This document shows positions 1 to 5,535 of a DNA stretch of 18,240 nucleotides, in pieces (position 1 is the stretch's first letter; each line of letters opens with the position of its first letter). The stretch is from positions 1 to 18,240 of the forward strand of contig JAVJSU010000077.1 in the NCBI GenBank assembly GCA_040219275.1, read 5' to 3'. The position numbers and the translations under genes are program-made. Origin of the DNA: JAVJSU01 sp040219275 (GTDB lineage Bacteria; Chloroflexota; Anaerolineae; Aggregatilineales; Phototrophicaceae). The notes under the pieces were generated by a model. That model made no database searches. It was not told the DNA's origin and saw nothing but the letters and a program-made list of their open reading frames with translations.

Positions 1-45
1 CATTAAACGACTGCGCCATTTACCATAATTTCTAGAGCTGAACAT
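1..45 (-). CDS. Start of an unidentified gene, cut by the window edge
   Basis: An open frame begins at ATG 45-43 and stays open to the window edge, giving only 15 residues (MFSSRNYGKWRSRLM). A good Shine-Dalgarno, GGAGGAGA on the minus strand (52-59), lies 6 nt upstream, which is the main reason to call it. It sits 69 bp downstream of the preceding minus-strand gene and in the same direction. The short basic leader ending in Met at residue 15 resembles the leaders of two genes in this cluster, where Met16 directly precedes VVPF. This could therefore be a fourth member of that family, but the family-defining residues would lie outside the window. Function unknown. Confidence 0.4.
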   Translation of the reverse strand, partial: MFSSRNYGKWRSRLM

Positions 46-114
46 TGGGGGTCTCCTCCAGGCTGTTTTGTGAGAAATTCAACCTTACCAGAGACTTCCT
101 TTTGTTCAACTCGC

Positions 115-435
115 TCATTTGTTCAGTGTACGGTTGCTAGACTTACGATAGCTTTTTGACGGAAGCCATTGCAGTGTGGTTGTATTATATGCCCCATCGC
201 CGTTCAACTCCCCATAGCAATCGAAGCGTCCTATACCAACTACATTGATGAGATTAAAGCGTACGCGAAAGACAATTAGCTCGTCTTCGTGCTCGTGTAT
301 GGTCACCGTCAAGTGCCGAAACATGTGATTTTGCGCTTGCACCGACTCGATAATCGCTAAAGTATCGTTCAGCGAAAACGGCACGACCATTTCTGATGAT
401 GCGTGGTTTTTACTTCCACGTTTAGGTTTAATCAT
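115..435 (-). CDS. VVPF-family protein, short copy without membrane hairpin
   Basis: A 106-residue protein of unknown function. Residues 1-15 are a polar, basic leader. Residues 16-27 (MVVPFSLNDTLA) begin a domain that aligns with the next two genes upstream: VVPFSL, then IIESV, then a stretch of alternating beta-type residues (TVTIHEHEDE, IVFRVRF) and a GRFDCYGEL segment matching GVYFCDGEL in its neighbour. It stops at about residue 106, just where the neighbours enter two transmembrane helices, so it looks C-terminally shortened; nothing homologous follows in the 114 bp after the stop. It starts 19 bp after the upstream gene, consistent with co-transcription. There is no clear Shine-Dalgarno. 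It may be a degenerate copy or a soluble partner of the membrane-bound copies. Confidence 0.65.
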   Translation of the reverse strand: MIKPKRGSKNHASSEMVVPFSLNDTLAIIESVQAQNHMFRHLTVTIHEHEDELIVFRVRFNLINVVGIGRFDCYGELNGDGAYNTTTLQWLPSKSYRKSSNRTLNK

Positions 436-454
436 TATTCAGTTTTCCCGTGCT

Positions 455-988
455 TTAATCTGCGTTTCCCAAATTAGCATTCATCGCGTCAAACAGGCGC
501 GTTTCGACCTTCTTGCGGATGTAATTTCTACGATAGCGATATTGAACCCAATTGATAGGTAGCGTGACCATTCCTACAATCAACGCCAGTCGTATAAATC
601 CGCTTATTTGGTTGGGTACACCAAGCCCGATAATGGCAAGAAAAATACATCCAGTTACAAAGAGTAGCTTTAACAGCAGGTCGAATCCACGATAACGCCG
701 CGCAATCCACGTCAATCCTGTCATTGGGGGCGCAATTGATTCGGTATGGAGTTCTCCATCGCAGAAGTACACACCACGCCCCAAAATATCTCTCGCACTC
801 AGCCTGACACGAAACTTTATATAACCTTCATCCTGATCTTTCATGCGTACCGATAACCAGCGCGCCCGTTTTGGTTTCTCATAACGACCGTCCACCGACT
901 CGATAATCTCTAAAGTCTCGTCCAGCGAAAACGGCACGACCATTTCAATCGCACGGGTGGCGGTGACGCGTTTAGATTTACGAATCAT
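455..988 (-). CDS. VVPF-family membrane protein, two-helix C-terminal half
   Basis: A 177-residue protein of unknown function. I chose ATG 988 because the longer frame reaching 1036 would run 59 bp into the upstream gene, whereas ATG 988 overlaps it by only 11 bp and restores an N terminus (MIRKSKR) like that of the downstream paralogue (MIKPKRG). Residues 16-95 form the shared domain (MVVPFSLDETLEIIESV, then beta-rich sequence with RVRLSARDILGRG and CDGEL). Residues about 103-124 and 128-148 are hydrophobic and likely form a membrane hairpin. A basic stretch (YRYRRNYIRKK) and a short amphipathic helix follow. The protein is probably anchored in the cytoplasmic membrane with both ends inside. 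The overlap with the upstream gene suggests translational coupling. No known family is recognised. Confidence 0.75.
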   Translation of the reverse strand: MIRKSKRVTATRAIEMVVPFSLDETLEIIESVDGRYEKPKRARWLSVRMKDQDEGYIKFRVRLSARDILGRGVYFCDGELHTESIAPPMTGLTWIARRYRGFDLLLKLLFVTGCIFLAIIGLGVPNQISGFIRLALIVGMVTLPINWVQYRYRRNYIRKKVETRLFDAMNANLGNAD

Positions 989-1520
989 CGGTGTGTCCCC
1001 AATGCAGTACGTTTTCGATTTGCGTGACGAGATCAAAACGGCGCGGATCTTTCACGACAGTAAAATCATATTCCCACCATTGCCACGCGCCAAAACCGAG
1101 CACGAGAACGATGCCCATGAGCAGTGTACTGAATGACAGTTGACCATACGCGCACAAAATGACGGCGAAGAGCACCCCAAGCACGGCAAGGATGATGGCG
1201 ACCCGACTTTCTTCGTGACTCGGCAATTGCGCTTTGATGAGGATGCGCGTCATCTGTGCAGGGACATCGTAAACCATCACGCCTGTCAGCCGGAGTCTTC
1301 TAAATGCACGCGACTCAATTTGCACAACTTGTTCAAAGCTAAATCGGGCATGATATGAATCGAGCGAGTCGCGTTCGTGCTTGAAGGTGACCCGCGTCGA
1401 TTGCGAGTATTGATCCGCCGCGAAGTCGCTCAGAATGGCGAGACACTCCTGAAGCGTATACGGCACGACAATCGAAATGGCGTTGTTCGGGAACACGTTT
1501 TTGGGTTTATAGTGAGTCAT
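978..1520 (-). CDS. VVPF-family membrane protein, divergent third copy
   Basis: A 180-residue protein of unknown function and a divergent paralogue of the next two genes downstream. Residues 17-28 (IVVPYTLQECLA) match VVPFSLDETLE in position and pattern. Residues 42-100 are beta-rich (TRVTFKHERD, YHARFSFEQVV), equivalent to the same region of its neighbours. Residues about 106-124 and 128-147 are hydrophobic and predict a membrane hairpin, followed by an aromatic and charged tail (WQWWEYDF) and a C-terminal helix. The architecture (soluble domain, two helices, short cytoplasmic tail) is shared even where sequence identity is low, which argues for an old duplication followed by a more recent one. 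Its start lies 9 bp after the stop of the upstream gene and its end overlaps the downstream gene. Confidence 0.75.
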   Translation of the reverse strand: MTHYKPKNVFPNNAISIVVPYTLQECLAILSDFAADQYSQSTRVTFKHERDSLDSYHARFSFEQVVQIESRAFRRLRLTGVMVYDVPAQMTRILIKAQLPSHEESRVAIILAVLGVLFAVILCAYGQLSFSTLLMGIVLVLGFGAWQWWEYDFTVVKDPRRFDLVTQIENVLHWGHTDDS

Positions 1521-1529
1521 AGTTGGTTC

Positions 1530-1889
1530 TCACGCAATCAAGAAAAATAGCGCACACAGGACGGCATAGCCGATAATCAGCGTGAGCGCATTTGATAACA
1601 GCGATTTCAGCGGGGGAGAAAGTTCGCGCCGTTCAGGGTTGTTGATACCACTAATCAGCCCGAAGATAAATCCGCCGAACACGCCCACAGGGAGGACAAA
1701 ATAGAAGGCTAGAATATAGATCATATATATTGATGCACCTGCGCTCGTTTTTATGCCACCCTGACCTGTCAATAGATAAAAAATTCCAGTAAAGATTGAG
1801 AGAACAATTGCCACTGCCAACGCCAGAATTACGCCCAAAGTCACACCGGACATCGCCTTTTCGATGATTTGTAGTAACTTCCTGCCCAT
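1530..1889 (-). CDS. Small hydrophobic membrane protein, first gene of the cluster
   Basis: A 119-residue integral membrane protein of unknown function. ATG 1889 is preferred over GTG 1892 because AGGTGG lies 6 nt upstream of the ATG. A short amphipathic N terminus is followed by three strongly hydrophobic segments: one at about residues 18-40 (LGVILALAVAIVLSIFTGI), one at about 55-80, which is glycine-rich near its end (GVFGGFIFGLISG), and one at about 98-118, which reaches almost to the C terminus. A polar loop (NNPERRELSPPLKS) separates the last two. It does not contain the VVPF domain of the three downstream genes, but it is 9 bp from them and reads the same way, so it probably belongs to the same transcript and perhaps the same membrane complex. 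That functional link is inference. Confidence 0.7.
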   Translation of the reverse strand: MGRKLLQIIEKAMSGVTLGVILALAVAIVLSIFTGIFYLLTGQGGIKTSAGASIYMIYILAFYFVLPVGVFGGFIFGLISGINNPERRELSPPLKSLLSNALTLIIGYAVLCALFFLIA

Positions 1890-1947
1890 CACGTTCCACC
1901 TTACGACTTCTTACTCCAGCCTAATAACTCCATACTTTCATTCTACT

Positions 1948-1955
1948 GTTATAAT
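1948..1955. promoter_or_regulatory. Overlapping divergent -10 elements
   Basis: The plus strand reads a consensus TATAAT at 1950-1955, 41 bp before the PLP-enzyme start. The minus strand reads TATAAC over 1953-1948, upstream of the small-membrane-protein cluster. No good -35 is visible for either direction. The site lies in the only gap between two divergent transcription units, which is the main support. Confidence 0.35.
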
Positions 1956-1996
1956 CACCGCCTGAGAGCCACAAAAATTGAGGATATGGTCGGAAT

Positions 1997-3040
1997 ATGC
2001 AAATTTCAGAATTGGACACACCGAGCGTCGTGATCGACCTCGACAAGATGGAAGCCAACATCGCACGGATGCAAGCGCATTGTGATTCGCTAGGAATCAA
2101 ATTTCGCCCGCATATCAAAACGCACAAAATACCGGAAATCGCACGGATGCAACTTGACGCGGGCGCGGTGGGCATCGCCTGCCAAAAAGTCAGCGAGGCG
2201 GAGGTCTTCGCGGAAGCCGGAATCACCGATATTCAAATCCCGTACAACATCGTCGGGCAGGTCAAGGCACGCCGATTGATCGACCTCGCTACGTATAATC
2301 GCGTGACCGTCGCGGCGGATCATATCAGCGTGATCGCGGGCTTGGCGGATGCGGCGAAGACGATGGATATTAACGTCCGCGTGCTAGTGGATGTCGCCAC
2401 GCACATCAAACGGACGGGCGCAAAACCGCATGAGGTCGTCACGTTGGCGAAGCGCATCGAAGAAGAGGTGCAATTGCATTTCGCCGGATTGATGATCTAT
2501 CCGAGTGACCCTGAAGACCGTCCGGCATTGCAGGAAGCGATGGACAGCCTCAATCGGGCGGGGATCGGCGTGGATGTGGTCAGCGGCGGTGGATTTGGCG
2601 CGGCACTCAAAGCGGCGGAAATCCCCGAATTGACCGAGATTCGCGTCGGGACATATGTCTTTGGCGATTGGCGCTCAGCACAACGGGGTTGGATGTCACT
2701 CGACGACTGCGCGATGACCGTGCGGACGATGGTCGTCAACCGTCCCGATACAGACCGCGCTATCCTCGACGGTGGCGGCAAGACCTTCACGCCGGATAGC
2801 CACAACGGGCTGTACGGGCATATCGTCGAATATCCCGACGCGCGCATTTATCAACTCAGTGAAGAGCACGGGCATGTGGATTTATCGCAATGTAACGAAA
2901 CGCCCGTCATCGGAGAAGTGGTCAACGTGATTCCGGTGCATACCTGCCTCGTCACCAATATGTTCGATACGATCTATGGCGTGCGTGGCGAAGAAGTCGA
3001 GAAAGAGTGGAAGGTCGCCGCACGGGGCAAAGTGTGGTAA
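1997..3040 (+). CDS. DSD1-type PLP enzyme (D-threonine aldolase / D-serine dehydratase-like)
   Basis: A 347-residue cytoplasmic PLP enzyme of the fold-type III alanine-racemase-like family that includes low-specificity D-threonine aldolase and eukaryotic-type D-serine dehydratase (DSD1). The opening LDTPSVVIDLDKMEANI is the family signature. RPHIKTHK at 38-44 supplies the PLP Schiff-base lysine (K41). The C-terminal domain carries the metal-site pair in VIPVHTC (H315 and C317), equivalent to the zinc-binding His/Cys of D-serine dehydratase. GGG at 197-199, GTYVFGD at 218-224 and EEHGH at 289-293 are further conserved blocks. The expected reaction is PLP- and metal-dependent cleavage of D-threonine or related beta-hydroxy-D-amino acids to glycine and an aldehyde, or dehydration of D-serine; the sequence alone does not settle which. 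Length is close to the family norm. The Shine-Dalgarno is weak. It appears to be transcribed singly, since 73 bp and a possible promoter separate it from the next gene. Confidence 0.93.
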   Translation: MQISELDTPSVVIDLDKMEANIARMQAHCDSLGIKFRPHIKTHKIPEIARMQLDAGAVGIACQKVSEAEVFAEAGITDIQIPYNIVGQVKARRLIDLATYNRVTVAADHISVIAGLADAAKTMDINVRVLVDVATHIKRTGAKPHEVVTLAKRIEEEVQLHFAGLMIYPSDPEDRPALQEAMDSLNRAGIGVDVVSGGGFGAALKAAEIPELTEIRVGTYVFGDWRSAQRGWMSLDDCAMTVRTMVVNRPDTDRAILDGGGKTFTPDSHNGLYGHIVEYPDARIYQLSEEHGHVDLSQCNETPVIGEVVNVIPVHTCLVTNMFDTIYGVRGEEVEKEWKVAARGKVW

Positions 3041-3045
3041 TCAGC

Positions 3046-3076
3046 TTGACTCTCCGATAGGGGTAAGGTTTATGAT
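3046..3076 (+). promoter_or_regulatory. Possible promoter for the duplicated membrane protein
   Basis: TTGACT (3046-3051) and TATGAT (3071-3076) are separated by 19 bp, slightly more than the 17 bp optimum. They sit 38 bp before the start at 3114 and directly after the stop of the PLP enzyme. This is sequence resemblance only. Confidence 0.35.
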
Positions 3077-3113
3077 AAGGGTCATTTGTGGATAACGCAT
3101 CCGGTATGCTCAC

Positions 3114-4496
3114 ATGGACAATGACCGCCCTGCACGAAAAAAGAAAAAGCTAGAATCGCGCTCACCCTCTGCGATTCGCTGGTGGGCAGTCGGGTTGCAT
3201 AGTTTCGGATGGGTCGCGCTAGCGTTCACAACGTTTCTGCTCGCTTCGGCGGTAGACCGTGTCTCCGTGAGTATGGAAGCCGGAACGCTCATCGGTGGCG
3301 TGTTCGTGGGGTTCGGATGCGCGATGATGACTCTGTTGATCGCCTATCACATCCCGAATCTGTCACGCTGGACTATCCTCATGCCCGTCGCCTTCAGCCT
3401 GACCCTGATCGTGATGGCAGTCAGCCTGAGAGGATTTGACGGCAGTGATCGAACCCGCGCTTATGTCGTGGTCGGCTTCTGGATTGTCGCCATGTTCACA
3501 TCGCTGATTTTGCCCCTGCTCATCGGCGGAGAATTACGTCCTGTGCGGGCGCTGGTGAGCATTATGGTGCTGGTGGTCGTGTCGCCAATAGTGACGTTTT
3601 TGCTGTTGATGGCGGGGGTGTGGGTGTATTTCATCCTCTTTCCGGGCGAATTTGAAATTATCCCGATTGAAGCCATTTTTATCAGCCCCATTTTGCCAGT
3701 CGCCATTGTCCCCTCGTTGATTGCGCTATTCATCATCCGGCAAATCAACGTCACGCGTAGCGAGTGGAGACCGATCCATGTGCGTTGGCGCTTCATCGGC
3801 GGCAGAGTTATGGCATTTGGTGACGAGATAAAATGGGTGTTCGTCGCGGGGCATTTTGTGGCATGGCTTGTGCTGGCGGGGTTGGGAATGTCTCTATTTT
3901 ACCTGTCGATCAACAAAGCATTCCCTAACCTACATATGATAACCGCAATTCTGCTATTCTCGGTTGGTAGCGCGGTCACCGCCTTGCTGATTAGCCATCA
4001 TATCCGGCGATATTCACTTTGGATTTTTGCCACACCCGTTTGCGTGATGATGGGACTCAGCATTCTGGCGATGGCGCTCGCTTTTGATAATGCAGGCGGT
4101 GGCGCGTTCCTCTATCCCGCGCTCATAATTGCGCTGATAGTGTGTACATGGGCTTTCGTGTTGCCGTTTATTGCGCTCGATACATTGCATTGGCGACGGG
4201 GCATGGTCATTATGGGCGTGTTGATCGCGCTGTTTGTGGTTGGCTTGAATCTGATTACGGGGGCAGTCGCGTGGGTAGTCATCTCCTTATTTTACAGGGA
4301 TGTCGTCAATATTGGCGGTGAACCGTTCGCCATGGGCATCACCGTTGCCTTCGCCGTCGTCTCTACGCTGACTGCGCTGTTGATTATTCAGCAACTTAAC
4401 CTCGTCCGTAGCCGAAATCTGCTGGAAATCGACACCAAAACGCGCTTCGTGATCGACACTGATGGCGAACTCACGCAGGATTTACCGCCCCGTTAG
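3114..4496 (+). CDS. 12-helix membrane protein built of two homologous halves
   Basis: A 460-residue integral membrane protein of unknown function. After a basic cytoplasmic leader (RPARKKKKLESR, residues 6-17) come two halves of six predicted helices each, about 22-216 and 239-434. The halves align along their length: LHSFGWVALA with GHFVAWLVLA; MTLLIAYHI with TALLISHHI; LIVMAVSLRGFD with SILAMALAFDN; and both end in a near-identical hinge, FIIRQINVTRS (207-216) and LIIQQLNLVRS (423-433). A 22-residue basic linker joins them and a polar tail follows. The arrangement resembles duplicated transporters or membrane scaffolds, but no charged intramembrane or nucleotide-binding motif pointing to a transport mechanism is visible and I do not recognise the family. 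There is no clear Shine-Dalgarno. The next gene starts 105 bp later behind its own promoter-like site, so this gene is probably independent. Confidence 0.85.
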   Translation: MDNDRPARKKKKLESRSPSAIRWWAVGLHSFGWVALAFTTFLLASAVDRVSVSMEAGTLIGGVFVGFGCAMMTLLIAYHIPNLSRWTILMPVAFSLTLIVMAVSLRGFDGSDRTRAYVVVGFWIVAMFTSLILPLLIGGELRPVRALVSIMVLVVVSPIVTFLLLMAGVWVYFILFPGEFEIIPIEAIFISPILPVAIVPSLIALFIIRQINVTRSEWRPIHVRWRFIGGRVMAFGDEIKWVFVAGHFVAWLVLAGLGMSLFYLSINKAFPNLHMITAILLFSVGSAVTALLISHHIRRYSLWIFATPVCVMMGLSILAMALAFDNAGGGAFLYPALIIALIVCTWAFVLPFIALDTLHWRRGMVIMGVLIALFVVGLNLITGAVAWVVISLFYRDVVNIGGEPFAMGITVAFAVVSTLTALLIIQQLNLVRSRNLLEIDTKTRFVIDTDGELTQDLPPR

Positions 4497-4557
4497 ATTG
4501 ATAACGTCCAACCCGAAGACGATTACCCCTCTTTTTCTCATTGCGCGGATTGTGATT

Positions 4558-4563
4558 TATACT
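4558..4563 (+). promoter_or_regulatory. Possible -10 for the crotonase gene
   Basis: TATACT lies 38 bp upstream of the crotonase start, in an AT-rich gap of 105 bp between two plus-strand genes. No convincing -35 is visible. The same hexamer occurs ahead of the ABC operon. Confidence 0.3.
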
Positions 4564-4601
4564 CGGTGACAAATAAATTGCCAATTTGGAGCGCATGAAA
4601 A

Positions 4602-5414
4602 ATGACCGATTTAATCCAAACAGACTTAATCAACATAGAGCAACACGGCGAAATCGTCCACATTATTCTCAATCGACCCGACAAACGCAACGCGCTGAAT
4701 CTGCCGATGATGGAGCAACTCGACTCGGTGATGGATGACATCGAACGCCTGAATGGGGTGCGCGTGGTGATTCTGCGGGGCGAGGGACCGGGCTTTTCAG
4801 CTGGCATCGACCTGATGGGCTTCATGACGGGCGAACTCAATGACCGTTTCGGCGAAGGCTGGCGCGAAAATCTGTTCACGCTGACCGCCTTTTATCAGGG
4901 CATCATGACCAAAATAGAAGCCTGCACCTATCCGGTGATCGCCCTGTTGCATAATTATTGCCTCGGCATGGGCTTTGAACTGGCGCTGGCGTGTGATTTT
5001 CGGATTGCCACGACGGGAACGCGACTCGGTTTGCCGGAAGCACGCATCGGTTTGATCCCTGACGTGGGCGGTACGACCCGCCTGACGCGTTTAATCGGTG
5101 TGGCGCGGGCGAAAGAATACATCATGACGGGACGTGAATTTGACCTGACCGACGCGGAACGCTGGGGCGTGGTGAATCATGTCGTCGCGGAGGATCAATT
5201 GATGGCGCGGGGCATAGCACTCGCCGACGAACTCTGCGCCGCCGCACCGCTTGCCGTGAGCTACGCCAAGAAAGTCATCGACGGCATGACCGACATCGAA
5301 CGCGGGTTACGCATGGAAGCATGGGCGCAAAGCATCCTCATACGCACAGAAGATGTGATGCAAGGCGCACAGGCAATGATGACTAAACAAAAGCCAGCAT
5401 GGAAAGGCAAATAG
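4602..5414 (+). CDS. Enoyl-CoA hydratase/isomerase (crotonase superfamily)
   Basis: A 270-residue cytoplasmic crotonase-fold protein, normal length for the family. HIILNRPDKRNALN (20-33) is the family N-terminal block. GFSAGIDL (64-71) is the CoA/oxyanion-hole segment. CLGMGFELALACDF (120-133) and GLPEARIGLIPDVGGTTRL (143-161) carry the two acidic residues, E126 and E146, that match the catalytic glutamates of mitochondrial enoyl-CoA hydratase. With both present, hydration of trans-2-enoyl-CoA in beta-oxidation is the simplest assignment. However, D154 and the general pattern are also seen in isomerase-like members, so an isomerase or a specialised acyl-CoA role remains possible. GGAG lies 10 nt before the ATG. 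No other fatty-acid gene adjoins it; a strong terminator follows 17 bp after the stop, so it is probably monocistronic. Confidence 0.92.
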   Translation: MTDLIQTDLINIEQHGEIVHIILNRPDKRNALNLPMMEQLDSVMDDIERLNGVRVVILRGEGPGFSAGIDLMGFMTGELNDRFGEGWRENLFTLTAFYQGIMTKIEACTYPVIALLHNYCLGMGFELALACDFRIATTGTRLGLPEARIGLIPDVGGTTRLTRLIGVARAKEYIMTGREFDLTDAERWGVVNHVVAEDQLMARGIALADELCAAAPLAVSYAKKVIDGMTDIERGLRMEAWAQSILIRTEDVMQGAQAMMTKQKPAWKGK

Positions 5415-5431
5415 GCTACGTTATCACAAGG

Positions 5432-5471
5432 AAAAAAGGGCGTGAGACCAAACGATCTCATGCCTTTTTTT
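5432..5471. terminator. Rho-independent terminator, left copy of an inverted pair
   Basis: An A-tract, then GGCGTGAGA (5439-5447), loop CCAAACGA, then TCTCATGCC (5456-5464) and T7. The 9-bp stem has one G-T wobble. It terminates the crotonase gene. The A-tract on the left would also give a U-tract on the minus strand, so it can work both ways. Apart from one base in the stem and tract lengths, it is the reverse complement of the terminator at 8143-8180. Confidence 0.9.
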
Positions 5472-5495
5472 ATGCCAAGAGCATCACAATCAGCG

Positions 5496-5501
5496 TATAA
5501 T
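5496..5501 (+). promoter_or_regulatory. -10 box of the exported SH3b-protein gene
   Basis: A consensus TATAAT lies 35 bp upstream of the chosen start at 5536. It overlaps an in-frame upstream ATG (5500), which would thus sit in the promoter and upstream of the expected transcript start. No good -35 is visible. It follows directly after the terminator at 5432-5471. Confidence 0.5.
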
Positions 5502-5535
5502 GCGAGTCATTAGATCAATTTATAGGATTTCGCAT

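Noticed and set aside
293..300. Degenerate Walker motifs in the second half of the ABC ATPase (residues 293-300 and 424-431) read as gene damage
   Set aside because: The GVQGNGQT and AAQPTRGLDVG forms are normal for the NupO/YufO branch.
989..1036. Longer N terminus for the second VVPF gene
   Set aside because: It would overlap the upstream gene by 59 bp, and ATG 988 gives an N terminus that matches its paralogue.
3087..3095. Perfect DnaA box (TGTGGATAA)
   Set aside because: It is a single copy, and another (TTATCCACA, 13250-13258) lies inside the ABC ATPase gene. There is no cluster and no dnaA/dnaN nearby, so no origin can be claimed.
5500..5535. Upstream in-frame ATG extending the exported SH3b protein by 12 residues
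   Set aside because: The ATG overlaps a consensus -10 box, while ATG 5536 has a Shine-Dalgarno and begins directly with a signal peptide.
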